64,000 bases of DNA. Source: Pycnopodia helianthoides. Taxonomy: Eukaryota > Echinodermata > Asteroidea > Forcipulatida > Asteriidae. Positions within the stretch are counted from its first letter, which is position 1. Each line of letters begins with the position of its first letter. Location: contig CM063247.1 in the NCBI GenBank assembly GCA_032158295.1, positions 18,204,875-18,268,874 on the forward strand, read 5' to 3'. The notes under the pieces were generated by a model. The model searched no databases. It saw only the letters and a program-made list of their open reading frames with translations, and was not told the DNA's origin. The position numbers and the translations under genes were made by a program. This document shows positions 24,056 through 37,040 of this stretch, one piece after another.

Positions 24056-26680
24056 ATGGAAGAAATCAACACTCTTTCTTGGGAACCATTTATCCATCAG
24101 TTTGGTAATGTTGTTGAGCATGGGCGGATTGTAGCAGGTGCGATATGGGGGCAGCGACCATTTGCCAATACAACAACGCTACATGAAGCCGTGTGTGAGT
24201 TCATGGACACTCTGCCCCCAAACGGTGAGTGATGTCAAGTTGTACTGTAGTATCACTGTGCTTATAAATTGTTGTGTCCTTGTTACCTGGCTACTCGAGT
24301 CCTAGTCGACCTAGTGTAGCACTAGTGCAGTGGCCTACAATTACAGTTTCCTTCCTCCATGGTATTACCATGGTATTACTATTAGTTACTAACTTAACTA
24401 GAGTAACTTAAGTAGGAGCATGAAATTTCTTCCTCCATGGTAGGCCTACTGGTAGGCAGGTAGGAGTAGCCATGGAGCTAGAACATGATCAAAGGCTGAC
24501 AGGCTGAGCTATGATGAGGTTCGTTCTGCTATTGCTAAGGCTAGTTCTCTCCATGTATGTGGAGACAATAGCGGAACTTCATCATAATTTATAGTCCTAG
24601 GAGTACTCCATGGCTAGGTATATTCAAGTCTCATATTACTGCGGCTTGCCTACAGTACTGGCTATACTTGCCTACTGTACTAGCAATTTCAACCTATACT
24701 ACTAGGTCATCGCTATTTCTACCTCCATGGTCATCGGTAACCAATCATTTTCTGCTATGTTTAGACCAACCTGAAATGTTGCGTAATGTTTTTTTTATTT
24801 AATTATTTTTGATAAAAATGTATTTTCTCTACGGAGGTCAATTTTCATGGACCATTTCTGTCCAAACAAGTATCGTATTATAAATATTTACCTTAAATAT
24901 TGTTTTGTCTTTTGAAATACTTGGTGTCAGGATCCCATTTCACTTGTGGGAAATTCAGGCCCAGGGAAAAAGTGACTAAAAGTATGACTGTTGTACTTGT
25001 TGGGATTTTTAACATCCAAAATTCAAACAAATTAAATGTTTTCATATTATCATTGGATTAAGCGCCATTTGGTTCAGAGAAAAGTGCTTTGCAGGCCATT
25101 GGAATTTTGTTTTGAGATTATCGCGATGATATGAGTCTCACCTTCAGGTTCATACCACGCGTATTGTCACACTGAATTTTTATCCCACAAACGATGTAAT
25201 TTTTATGTCCAGGTGGAAAGTTCAACAACATGGTATTTCTGATGAGCAGTAACTGGAAACCTGCGATAGTATGAGACTGAGTCACAATTACAAACTTTTC
25301 TCTCCTTACTAAAAATTTTACTTCAATGATCGGCTAAATTGGGCTTCAAGTTAAACATTAAAGATCACTGTGTGACAATAACGGTGAAATAGAACCCTTG
25401 CATGACGTGCAGCGCTGCTGTTATGCTGAGGTCATGGGCATGTTTATATGCACCAAGAGCAGATATTGTCCACTGATCTACATCGTTTTGACTCGGTGAG
25501 GGCGCTGCTTGAAAGTTACGTCATATGCAAGGGGGTCTATTGGGTACATTTAAAATGTTCTCAAAAGTTGAAAAGAGTTGCACAATTTTAATCTATGGTA
25601 CGTCATAACCCTTCAGTCCTGTCTAGAAAATCTGGGGTTACATTAAATAAAATGTTGAGAAACATGTCAACATTTTGACCAAATTTTTACCTAAAAATGG
25701 TTTAATGTAAACCAATGTAAAACTGTCTGGAAGATCAAGGGTTACAATTGTCTTAACTAGGAAGAGGAATTAATTTGTTTTGCAAACTATTATCCTGTAT
25801 CTCTATCTCATACATGTATCTCACATTTAATTAACATTGTAGTAAAAAGTTATACTTTTAAGGCAGTGGGGGGGGGGGGCGGGGGGTTAGAGCCAACAAA
25901 TACAAGGTACATGTGGTGAGGTACCTTTATCTATTGTAAATAGGAAGCTTTATCCATGATGGGTACGATTAAATCGGCAAAAGGTCGAAAGCATAACTGT
26001 TGACATGAACTGAGCACAGGGTGCTATAAGCACAGAATTTGGCAATAATCAGGGCCATGAAAATGGGCTCCATTCGTTTAAGTCGTTTGTTGTGAAGGTG
26101 ACCCAGTAACTGTGAAAAGCGTTTGGTTAATATTATGAGTGAAATGAGAAATTCAACTGTCAAAAAGTTTGAGGGGCCCAAAAGTAACGACTTGTAGATA
26201 GGCATCAAGGTAAATGCATTAAGTAAGTTAGGCCTGCTTTTGTTTGTTTCTATTATTATTCAACATTTTTGTAGTTAACTTATAAATGACAAATATGTAT
26301 TTTGCATAATATTCAACACCAGGTAAAGAATCTATTCTAAGATGTCACCCTGACCTTGCTGGACGTCTAGCCCAAGCCAACCAACTCACAGCTGAGTCTG
26401 ATCAAGAACAGAGCAGTGCAGGGCTACTGGACCTCACCCAAGAAGAAGCCAATCTCATCTCTGAGATGAACACACTGTATAAAGACAAGTTTGACTTTCC
26501 TTTTGTCATTTGTGCCAGGGAGAACAAGAAAGCTTGTATTATTGCTGAACTTCAGTCCAGAGTTCACAATTCAAAGGGGCAGAGCTTGAACATGGTATTA
26601 ATGAAGTAAAAAAGATTGCCTGGTATAGGATTGTAGATGCTGTTGCACTGAAATCGAAATCAGGCATATCAAAATTCTAA
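24056..26680 (+). pseudogene. urad: OHCU decarboxylase (URAD) paralogue 2, late frameshift
   Basis: Exon 1 is 24056-24224, with an ATG start and donor GTGAGT in phase 1. Exon 2 is 26323-26680. This is the only copy that keeps the catalytic RCHPDLAG motif and the EQSSAGL motif with its Glu. Visible blocks include FIHQFGNVVEHG, WGQRPF and FDFPFVICAREN. One base is missing near 26575, shifting the frame and giving a stop at 26607-26609. The predicted product is about 151 aa. In the other frame the homology continues through a VKKIAWYRI block to a stop at 26678-26680, with a terminal SKF that is a weak PTS1-like end. The lesion may be real or a sequencing error. Confidence 0.85.
24290..24770. repeat. 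Palindrome-rich stretch in urad-2 intron
   Basis: Many short inverted motifs (CCATGG, CTAGG, CCTACTAGG-like) occur here. A clear hairpin has arms near 24517-24530 (GTTCTGCTATTG) and 24565-24578 (CAATAGCGGAAC). It is probably decayed palindromic element DNA. Confidence 0.45.
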
Positions 26681-29600
26681 CTGTAAACCTTGATATAGAG
26701 CTACATACATTTAAAAGAAGTTGTTTTCTGTAACCGTAACAACTTTATTGATTTGTTTACAACAATAATTTCATCCAACCAGGATTCAGAAACCCTACTA
26801 ACCATTTCCCAACCCTATAACTCTAACCACACTAGTACCCCAGAACACTAGACCCTAATTTGGACATTGGCAGATGTACATTATGTTTTCCATTATTAAG
26901 TTATTTTTTCTGTATGATCCAAAATGTTAATTTATATGACCAAAATATGGGTAATTTTTAAGAAATATCTTTTTAATGTATGGAGATATTGGGCCATCAG
27001 TAGTGCAACACTATGTGTATGAAATGGTTTATGAAAATTGTTGTAAACTGTAACTTTTTTCGGTTTCTTTGCCAATATTTAAAAATATATACTAGTACTA
27101 GTAGTCCATTTGAAATGTGATGCGTTTTAGGTCACCATGATGGTCAACCCTCCAATTATGGTCACCCCTCCAATTTTGTAATACCACAATCAATGATGCT
27201 TCCATTTTTCCATTGCATAATAATCTGGCTGTATGGAATGAAAAGTGAGTTATGTGGTACGGTCTGCTGCCACCAAGTGCCACAATAATGTTTTCTGTTG
27301 CATGTTTTTACCACAAAGGGTGTCACTTCATATTAACCTGATTGATAATAAGTAATCTTTTGATATAAATAAAAGTAGGATTACTTAAGAATGATGTATG
27401 GTTGGTTGTTAACGAATGTTGGTTTCACATTAAAGCTTACTTTGTGTAAATTGATGTTTCTGTCTCAATTACGTCGCTGTTTTTGTATTTTGCTCGGCCC
27501 CAGCGGCCTATCCAGGACCGCTGGGATGGGCTAATCAGCTTGCGCAGATTCTTGTTCAGGAAGTACGTCATGCGTGCAGTGCTTGCAGTGCGAGTGTGAT
27601 GCATGATGGGACTGAGCATGGGACCGAGCATTAACGTTAACGATACGTTTGCCCATCCCAGCGCCTTTGGTTTTAAGGCAAGGCGCTGGGGACGAGCGAA
27701 TTTTTGTATTAGTTACCTGTAGTGGGCGCAACATCGACTGGCTCGGAAGCTGGCCCGAAATTCAGGATACTATTAAATCCAAACAACTTGCATTTCAATA
27801 CTTACGAATAATGCTACAAAGAATTTCAGTACTGGATACTTTTGTTTTGAATTCTAAAAATGAAACAAATAATTGGCATGGAGCTAAGGTAATTGTAATT
27901 TTGGTGTTAATTTTTAATAGTCATGTTTTCTGCTTCAATTGCTCGGAATTTATGTTTTCTGAGACTTTAGTTGGACGGGTATTAATCTTCAGTTCCTTAA
28001 AAAACTCATGTTTTAAAAGTTATGTAAAAGAGAGTTGATTGTGATGAACTTACCACCGCATTTGGAATAGAACTAGTGGTTCTCTTGGTCCTGAGGACTA
28101 TCCATGCCCAACGTACTACTGCATCCTGGTTGATCTTCCTCAATACACACAACATTATGTCTTGGGAGTGGGGAGGGGGGGGGGGCTCAAAGTAATGTAA
28201 TGGTCCCAGGGGTTGAAGTCCAATGAAGCTCTGAGCTTTTGACTTTTTTAAGGGGTAATCGGACATGGAATGTTCATGAAGGTGAAAATGTGAATTTTCT
28301 TTATTCACACACTGAGAACGACAGGAATGTTTAGAAAGTGAAAATCCTATATTTTTTTGTTTACGACTTTCTCCACTAAGATCAGAAAGAGCCTTTAATC
28401 AAACGACATTTGTATTGACTCCACTTTCCTTATTTTTAATATGCAATTTGGTGGAGTCGCAATCAGAAGGACAAACTTTACTCTAAGCTTAGACTTTACA
28501 CAACATCGGGTGTACCTTCTGTACGCAAAAAAAACATGTTTGGAAACGAGAAATGTTGCTTGCAATTTAATTTCGTGAATTTTTTTTTATTTTAGGGATT
28601 TCTAAAAAAAATATCACTCAAAATCAATCATTGGGTCAATATCTCCTGAAAATTCAGGGGAAACAAAAAATTTTGACGGGTTTTGATTTCCGGCAATAGT
28701 TTTGGAAAGTCGAAAACATCAGTTTAGCGCCCCCTGCTGTCCATATGCTGGTCTACGGGCCCAATGATTTTATTGATAAACGTGCAGTGACCTAGATTTC
28801 CAGATCTGTGCTATGATTGGTCCGAGGTGAATTTTTTCAGCTTGCACTTTTGATCGTCTTCACTTTTGATACGTTTGTACATATAAATGTAGAAGGGAAT
28901 ATTCAATCGGTCTTATTCGGCCGTTAAAAACCAGCAGAGTCATGGCCGTGCGATAAAAGACCGAGAAGGCGAGGATCTTTATCACTCGGCCATGACCATG
29001 CATTCATAACAGCCCTTTTTGTTGAAAAGCGTAATACCGTTGGAAAATCTGTATAGGCCTACAATTACTTTTCTGTTAATTATTAATTCCTGACACGTCT
29101 TCGGGCCTCGTTTCGCGAAGGAGTCAGTATGCGGGCAAGGTATGCTGTAGACTTGGTTCCAAGTCTGTGATCGTTGTTTTTAGTCTACCTGATGTCAATA
29201 CATTGTTGATTAAAATAGCGCCCTCTCTTGGATAAACACAGCGTGTGATGGCCAATCTGCGGGGGAGTTTTGCGTGGCTAATGCAGAGAAATAATCGCGA
29301 ACTCGGACTAGAACTCATGATGGTCCGGCGAGATCGGTCACCCCTGGAAACGAGGTTGACCTGAAGTCAAAGAGCAAAAGGTCCCCGCAAGGGCGTCGAT
29401 TTCTACTGAAAAGTAGGGGGGACGGGCGAGCAAGTCATGAACAATTTTTCGTTTTTCTTTTGTTTTAGTTGATATTTTGTTTGTGTGTAGGGGAAAAGTG
29501 AATCATACATGTAGCCTTGTGTAAACAGACCATTAAGATGAGACTAGTGTGCCCACAAACAAATAATATTATTGGATGGTTTTGTATTTCAAGCATCATT

Positions 29601-31164
29601 AGAGTGATTTTAGAGGACTAAAGCACACAAAATAGTAGTACTGGAGCTCACTCAAAGTGTTCAAAAAGCTTTAGTTATAGTAATTTATAAAATTCTTCCC
29701 TTGTTAATGGAGAATCATGTGTGGAAACTAAAGCTTTAAAGAACGTATGAGGCGTATGTGTAGTTCTTAATAGGGAAGGGGGGGGGCGTTGTGGTTAAGT
29801 TAAAGGGCAAAACCAGAAGGGGAACAGATGTTGGTAGGGGTGGGGTCTGGAAAGGATGGTTTGTGTGAAGAGGAGACTGCCAAAATAAACTTGAGTGAAA
29901 TCATGGAGGAATAGTGAAATGCACCGTGGAGCGGGAAATTCGGAACCAGATCCGGTGCTAGTAAATATAGATTGGCAGCTAGAGGGAGTGAAGGGAAGAC
30001 ACATGTCGGTGTGGTCTCTGGTAGTAAATCATCCCCTGACAGTTTGGATGTTGCTTTTTGGTGGACAACAAGTGTCTCCGTTATCCAAGTACTCAAGGCA
30101 ATGGTTCAGGTTAAAACAGAGCTAATTTTTGATTTTTTTATGTAACCACATGAAGGAAAGAGAGGGGTTGTTTGTGGGTTTTTTTAAAGGGGGGGGGGTG
30201 GAAGGGGAAGGGGTTGTTTGAACTCGCTAAAAAGAACTTTTTTTCCTGTTGGGATGTAGCCACTGAAAATAATTTTATAGTATCCATTTTAATGTGCTTC
30301 GGGAGTCCGGCGTTTATCGTGTGTCTTCGAAAAAACACTGCTTCTTCGACAAATCTTGTCATGGCCGAAACTGCACTACATTTTGTGCATTGTGCGATTG
30401 TAACAAAATGTAACACATTTGCACGTGCGCGTACACACAAACTTTCTTTGTGGAGGGATCATGTACCGTACATTATAGCATACACAAATGACGCATAACT
30501 TGAATGCTAACAAGGTATTTAAGCGGAATTTTGGCTTTCATGTCTTGGACGAAACTTGTCGGTTATTGTCTGTATTATAGAAATGGAAAATGGGCCCAAA
30601 ATACCATTCTGCGCGTGGTCCATCAGAGCCAAATAAGAAAATAAAGAAAACATTTTACCGTTTAATGTTCGATAGTTTTATTTTAACAAAAATTGTAATG
30701 AAATATTGAATCAAGGAAATGGTGTATATTTTTATATTTTGTTGCATATTTCTGATGAACAGTCAGTGGGGGGGGGGACATCTGATATGCTGTCCCCCAG
30801 TCTAAAAAGTGGGGGGGGGGACCGACATGTCCCCCCCCCGTCCCCCACCCATCGACGCCCTTGGGTCCCGACCTCGTTCCAATAATAATACAAGGGGTGA
30901 TCGATCTTGGTGCCATTTTCCCCTCGCATGCCTTGCTCGCTCATAACCCCTGGAATTGGTTCATTAAAATGTGCCAGAATCTTGCACATTTTAGTTAGCT
31001 AATCCACTGTACGCTCCCGCTCAATTCAAGTAGGGTAAACCCGTAAAAGAGGCCTAAAGTCAACCTCGTTCCCAGGGGTGATCGATCTTGCCGTGCCATT
31101 TCTCATAACCCCTGTAAGTCGTTCATTAAAATGTGGCAGAATCTGGCACACTTTAATTTGCCAA
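26681..31164. other. Intergenic, repeat debris, no gene recognised
   Basis: No exon with family support is seen. A CpG-rich patch at 27470-27760 has short ORFs on both strands and a hairpin (CAGCGCCTT with AAGGCGCTG). A second inverted motif, CATGGCCG/CGGCCATGA, lies at 28940-29000. Related fragments containing AAGGGCGTCGAT next to GGGGGAC runs occur at 29390-29420 on the plus strand and at 30770-30870 on the minus strand, suggesting a dispersed repeat. Confidence 0.3.
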
Positions 31165-32470
31165 AATTAAAGTGTCAGAAAGCATTCAAAGATCTCACTT
31201 ATTATGGGAAACAGACTAAGACGATAGTTCGTAGATTCAGAACGCTTTCTAGCACCCTTAAAGACAGGGACAACAGATGCCAAGGTGAAGGAAACACAGA
31301 GACTGTAAAGCACATATTGAACAGCTTGGCAAGAATAGGTGAAGGTTCTGGGGAACACATTTTCAAAACAATTGCAGGGATTCCATCAGGGCCCGTAGCC
31401 TTGGAGGCATCAGAGGAATGAACAATCCCAGGCAATCTTCTATGGAGTGTGATGAGAGGATCAGATGCTATACAGTGGCTGGACGGAATGGAAAGGCAGG
31501 AAGTGAATGCCCCTCGTCAGTGAGTGTTCAATTGAATACAAAGTTGTCAGCAAAAAGGTTTGCCTTATCTTGAGGAGAAGTAAGAACTTCGGGTCCATGA
31601 CAAGAGGGGGAGGAATGGAGGACTTGTTGCGGTTCAGTACACTATTGGCAATCCGTCAAAAGTCCCTGGACCCTTGCCGCTGCGTTGAAAAGGAACTAGT
31701 AATAGAATTTGCACATTGCTGCTTAGCATTCTCTAAAACTCTCTTACATCGATTTCAAGCTTCATGGAAAAGTAGATACTATCCAAAGTTCTTGACTAGA
31801 TGATACTTCTAAAAAAAATGGTCACGATGGGAAATTGCTGCACCACAGGTTGGAGTGTACTAAGGTTGAGAATGTGCCTTGATATGCTGGTAGGTACTTG
31901 AGGGGATGTAAATCTCCATAGCTATAGGTTAATCCATTGAGAAATCTCATCTGCGGCCAGATCAGGACCTAAACTTAGAATTGATGACAATTAAGGGCAC
32001 ATTAGCGAGAAAACATAGAAAATCATCCCAGTCAGCCTTTCCAAACTGAAAAACAATACGATGAAAAGACTTGAATGTAGTTGTGAAATAAGAATATTAC
32101 ACGGAAACAGAGACAATATTGAGTGAGATCCTGGGAAACGGAAAAATTGTGTGTTGCAATACCAGGTATGACAATTGGGTCAGCCACTCCTTGTGGTGAA
32201 CGTTGAAGTCACCAAATACCATGACTTGAGCAGATGGGTGCTGAGAAATAGCAGAGTCAATGCCATCAGAGATAGCATCAAGCACAGCGCAGGATGATGA
32301 TGAAGGTGAACGATACAGGTCTATAGGTTGTGGAATGGAGAAGCGAAAGGCGAAAGCACATGTATTCAGGGTTGTCACATTCCAAAGTGCTTTCACGGGC
32401 TAAGGGGAGAGTTTCTTTGACATAGACATCCAGACCGCGATGGAGGGTGGTCAAGGCGATGAAAGATTAT
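31165..32470 (-). mobile_element. Non-LTR retrotransposon (LINE) fragment
   Basis: Read on the minus strand, 32470-32100 encodes apurinic-like endonuclease with VFGDFNVHHKEWL. A linker follows at 32000-31440. Then 31435-31167 encodes the start of reverse transcriptase with SKATGPDGIPAIVLK and a degenerate SNYRP block. Several frameshifts and stops break it. It ends in the early RT, so the catalytic YxDD region and 3' end are absent. Overall layout resembles CR1/Jockey-type LINEs. Confidence 0.75.
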
Positions 32471-33205
32471 ATCCCGGTAACTTGAAATAATCTGAAGAAT
32501 TGTCACAAAATGTCTATAGGTATTATATGTCCGTGGCTATATTGTTGTGTGAGAGCGAGACGATGCGGGCGTCAACGACACCATCAGCGTTGCCACTGCT
32601 TGTGAATTTCCCGAATATCTTGGGAAATTTATACCCATCTTGGGAAAACTAGAATAGAAACAAACCCAAACTAGGCCAAATCTTCGGAGTTATCGCATTT
32701 TATTTTGTGTGTCACAATTATTTTTTGAAGCAGGTTTTTATAAATTTCTTATTTAGATAACGATTTACATTCTGAATATTGTATCATTGATTTATTTGAT
32801 GAATTTATGCAATTGACTGATATATCAAGGTTTTTGTATGGATTTTTGTATGCTTGGGAAATCTTGGGAAATTCCAAGTGTTCAACTTAGGAATTATTTT
32901 TTCTTTTCACCATCAGAACAAGTTTGGATCTCGTCTGGGACAGACGTGTGCTGGATTGCACTCAGGTAGGAGGCTGCAGTGTGCGCTACCTCGATTCGAG
33001 CAGGAATGAACCAAAACATCACCACACAAAAGTTTACTGACCCATTTTTCTCATGTCATGGGATGTTTTGGATGTTGACAAATTTTGCAGTGGACAATAT
33101 CGAATATAATGGTTATTTGCACCATTTTAACGCGGTCGAGGTCAGATTCTATTGTCCAAAGTCTGTTCTGCCGCTCCCCTTGTAGGTTTGTACTGGGGCC
33201 TACAC
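32471..33205. other. Intergenic, no gene recognised
   Basis: No exon or clear repeat is seen before the element at 33206. Confidence 0.3.
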
Positions 33206-33516
33206 TATGGTGGCCCTGAAGGGACATCGCACATCGCAAATATCTTTGCAAATTGCGATGTCGCGAATATCTTTGCAAATATGTTTGCAAATATTTGCGA
33301 TGTTTGCAAATATTTGCAATGTCGCAAATATTTTTGCAAGTATCTTTGCAAATATTTACGATGTCGCAAGTATCTTTGCAAATATTTGCGATGTCGCAAA
33401 TATCTTTGCAAACATTTACAATGTCGCAAATATTATCGCATACTTTGTCACTTACTTTGTTGCATAGTTTGCATATTTGTGCCGTTTTTTTTATCAAGAG
33501 CCTAAAGGGCCACTTA
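33206..33516. mobile_element. TATGGTGGCCC-type element with subterminal array
   Basis: The left terminus TATGGTGGCCCTGAAGGGAC is the same as that of the element at 43177-44046. It is followed by tandem variants of AAATATTTGCGATGTCGC up to about 33450. The right end carries a diverged inverse (CCTAAAGGGCCACT, ending near 33516). No coding capacity is seen; ORFs here are repeat artefacts. Confidence 0.6.
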
Positions 33517-33793
33517 CTAATTGTTTGCATTTATACTACAGGTCCTTTTGGTTGGTAAGCAGTTTGCAACAGTTAATTATATTTTCTCATAAATACTTAC
33601 GTAAATATTCACGATTTGTGCCCAAATCGCAAACCCAGCCATCCGTGAATATTTGCTAGCACAGTATTGGACCCGAACTAGCACACCAAAAATTGGTCAA
33701 AGCTATCCTTGCGTGGGCGAAGCGATTGAGCACGACCCGGCATTTCGTTGAGCTTTCCTGACACGGACTCTTGCCTCAACCAAACACTAGACC

Positions 33794-36372
33794 ATGGACA
33801 CCACTGTAATGGAGGAAATCAACGCACTTGACAGAGACCATTTTATCCAACGTTTTGGCAATGTAGTGGAGCGTGGTGGTTCGCTTGTTGCGGCCGCTAT
33901 TTGGGCAAAACGACCTTTTTCCAATGCGAGGGAGCTCCACCTGGCAGTGTGTGATTTCCTAGACACTTTAACTTCACAAGGTAATGTACATAAAAACGGT
34001 GTCAAAACAAATAACAAACAATACACACGTATATACGTGTAATTTATTTGATGAAGAGCAATACCCATTGGCATTGCACTAATGGCACTCAACTATTAAA
34101 AAACTGTATGGAAACACTTTGAAGGAAACACTTAGGCTGGATGATTCTCAGGTACCGGTCATAAAGCGGTTTATTCCTCCATTGTCTTTCCTGTTTCCTT
34201 GACTTCCGTTTAATAATGATAATAATACAATCTTATAATTTTATAGCAAATGTACGTGTACAAAAAAGGGTAAAAGTTACCCAACTTTTTACCTAGCGTT
34301 GGTTCAAATATCAGCTCCACCAACAAGTGGGTAATAAACGCCAACGGTCGTTATTGGGCAATTGTAAAGTTACTGCATAGCTGCCTTTTTTATTGCACAA
34401 CTGTTGGATATTCACGGTACGCCACTTGTTGGTCAAAAACCTTTGTCTATATTGGTCACTTTTCTACCAACTTGTCGTAAATATTTTATCCAATTATTGG
34501 GCTTGTTTAAAACATATTTAAACTTTTATTGGTCACTTTCCCTCTAAATGTTGGTTAATGTTCATCAAATTATTGGGCTGGTTTGAAATATGTTAAACAA
34601 ATTATAACTTTCCCGCCAATTGTTGGTTTTTATCCAATTTTTCTCAACACTTTTGGGCAGTCAGCGATAACCAATTTAAGAAAATATTATTAACCATTTG
34701 TTAGTACTTCACGATACCCAAATTGGGGGTTTTAGAGTTAGTCAAATTTTGCCTGAAATACCCAACATTTCAGATTAAAACAGACCAACTCTTGATAAAA
34801 GACCCCTTTTTTCAGTGTACTGTATCTACCAGTGAGGTACTCAAGGCGCTTGAACAAACAGAAACATTTTAGGACAGGTTTTTGAATTTTTGGAAATACT
34901 AGACCGATTTATGTAGCATCTTTTAATTAAGGTGCAGCCAACTGCCAGAAACAAAGGGGCAAACCCCCTTCTCTTAGCGATAAGTGTAACTAGGTTCTTT
35001 ACGTTCTTAGTGCATTACACAACACGCGGGACCTACGGCTTAACGTTCCATCTAAAGAACGAAGCAATACTGGTTAAGTGCCTTGCTTAAGGACACAAGT
35101 GTCTAGACAGGGACTCGAACCCATCGCTCTCTGATCAGAGCTTGAGTCCTGTGCACCTGACTAAAACACGCCAATGAACCTCTTTCTAACTTAAAAATAA
35201 TAGTCAATTAAAATAAATGAGTTAAATTGCGGGCTGGTATGGTTTGTCGCACCGTTTTTTCCTTAGAAAATGGCTAACACAATGTTTTGTGCGGGTTGTC
35301 GGAACATAGGGGTGTCGGAACATAGGTTGAGTTGTTGGAACATAGGGGTGTCGGGACATAGAGGTGTCGGAACATAGGGGTGTCGGAACATAAAGGTGTA
35401 GGAACATAGGGGTGTAGGAACATAGGTTGAGTTGTCGGACCATAGGGGTGTCGACTGTCGGAACCTAGGGGTGTCGGAACAAAGGGGTGTCGGAACAAAG
35501 AGGTGTCGGAACATAGGGGTGTCAGGACGTAGAGGTGTCGGAAAATAGGGGTGTCGGAACAAAGGGGTGTCGGAACAAAGGGGTGTCGGAACAAAGAGGT
35601 GTCGGAACATAGGGGTGTCGGAACATAGGGGTGTCGGAACAAAGAGGTGTCGGAACATAGAGCAGTCCCCGGCAGCAATCATAGTCTTTGATTGGCGAAG
35701 TTCGTTGGGAAACTGGTTAAATATGGGATTTTTAATTGGGGTTCTGCGTCAGTTTGACCCATTTGTGGGTCACTTTGATACGGAGTCCGGGTCATCTGAC
35801 CAATAAATATTGGTCAGGCTCCATTGGACCCGGAATCCATGTCAATTCCGACCCGGGAGGTTATGCAGTGTGGTTGTCCCACGCGACATAGTTCTGCGGT
35901 TCTGCCATGTCCAACTGCTTCTGGACTTTAAAACCACCATGGTTGTTTATTATTTTGTACAGGTTGATACATATCGTATCGTACAGGGCATGATTTGGCA
36001 TAATTTTCTATCTCTGCAGGCAAAGAAGCTGTTCTGAGATGTCTTCCTGATCTTGCTGGACGTCTAGCCAAAACTAACCAACTATCAACTGAGTCCACTT
36101 CAGAACAGGGCAGTGCAGGGTTATTGAATCTCACCCAAAAAGAATCCAATCTCATCTTTGAGATGAACGCACAGTATACAGACAAGTTCAACTTTCCTTT
36201 TGTCATTTGTGCCAGGGAAAATAAATATAAGACTATACTTGCTGGGTTAAGAGCAAGAATTCCAAACTCCAAAAATACAGAAGTGGAAAATGGACTTAAT
36301 CAAGTCAAAAAGATCACCTGGTATAGAATCCTTGACATTGTACCATTGGGTTCCAAATTATCAAAACTGTGA
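33794..36372 (+). CDS. urad: OHCU decarboxylase (URAD) paralogue 3, catalytic His lost
   Basis: Exon 1 is 33794-33980 and exon 2 is 36020-36372, joined at the same phase-1 position as the other copies; the product is 179 aa. A second in-frame ATG five codons in matches the start of copy 2. Blocks FIQRFGNVVERG, WAKRPF, DLAGRLA, EQGSAGLL, FNFPFVICAREN and VKKITWYRIL are clear. The motif that should be RCHPDL reads RCLPDL, so the catalytic His is Leu, while the EQ Glu remains. The protein ends in SKL, a canonical peroxisomal targeting signal. The frame is open throughout, so it may be a non-catalytic paralogue or have another function. Its intron of about 2 kb contains a SINE and a minisatellite. 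Confidence 0.87.
34300..34800. repeat. Degenerate repeat of TTGGTCACTTT / ATTATTGGGC motifs
   Basis: Diverged units of roughly 90-110 bp within the urad copy 3 intron repeat ATTGGTCACTTTC, CCAATTATTGGGC and GTTGGTTAATG. Boundaries are vague. Confidence 0.4.
34925..35185 (-). mobile_element. tRNA-derived SINE
   Basis: On the minus strand an A-box-like TGGCGTGTTTTAGTCAGG (35173-35156) and a B box GGTTCGAGTCC (35121-35111) are spaced as in a tRNA promoter. A tail with TGTCCTTAAGCAAGGCACTT follows, a sequence typical of animal SINE bodies. It does not fold as a full tRNA gene, so a SINE is the better call. Confidence 0.7.
35290..35660 (+). repeat. Minisatellite, unit about 16 bp
   Basis: More than twenty tandem units are variants of GGAACATAGGGGTGTC (ATAGG/AAAGG and GGGG/GAGG alternate). 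It lies in the urad copy 3 intron. The long Pro/Arg/Phe-rich ORFs here are artefacts. Confidence 0.9.
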
Positions 36373-37040
36373 TTCTCGAGCCAAATTAAACGTCCGTTAG
36401 TGTATGACAGTATAACTAGCTGTTCCGACATATAGCAGTCGGAACAGTTCTTGTTTTTGTCAAGATTATGATGAGTTTTTCTTCTCATTTAATCTTTTGA
36501 TCCGCAGTTATACCATAGGGGCCTATACGATTTTTTATACGCATTTTGTAACCTCTTAATGTTATACGAAAGAGTCAGATCCTGTACCATACCAAATCTT
36601 AGGTCATGAATGTAATTAGCTTAACTTACTTATTTAATTGACTAAGTTATAACGACTTTAATATTTAATTAGGCAATCTTGATACCATCATATTTCAAAA
36701 AGTATACGTCCGGTCACTTTTATCTGTTGTAAACTTGTTTTGTATTGTAGATGTGTATTTTATAATTTTGTTCTATATCACGTCATCACGACGTCATTAT
36801 AAAACGTTTTGTATAAGTATGTGTACAAAACACACGGTAAAGGGTAAATATTTGGTTTGTCAGAAAACACAACTTTTCAAAACAAGTTAAATGTTAGTTT
36901 CCTATATTTTACACAAGTCATTTTGAAGTACAATGTAATTCCACGATAATTAATGATTAAATTGTCAACTCTGACACCATTGCTAGAAAACTGTGTTGCG
37001 CAATCACCGCTATTGTCGGAGATTACCGCACTGCGTCGCA
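36373..37040. other. 3' flank of urad copy 3
   Basis: AT-rich sequence with no recognised exon. A GTTCCGACATATAGCAGTCGG-like inverted motif occurs near 36420-36440. The satellite-like motifs begin after it. Confidence 0.3.

Noticed and set aside
27437..27734. Small genes in the CpG-rich patch
   Set aside because: Overlapping ORFs on both strands, no family resemblance and no paired splice signals. It may only be a CpG-rich promoter or repeat.
33051..33558. Ile/Cys/Lys repeat ORFs on both strands
   Set aside because: They are products of the AAATATTTGCGATGTCGC array.
35100..35175. tRNA gene on the minus strand
   Set aside because: A and B boxes are present, but acceptor and anticodon stems do not form convincingly, and a SINE body follows the B box.
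35222..35682. Pro/Phe/Arg/Thr repeat proteins on the minus strand
   Set aside because: They are a 16-bp minisatellite read in three frames.
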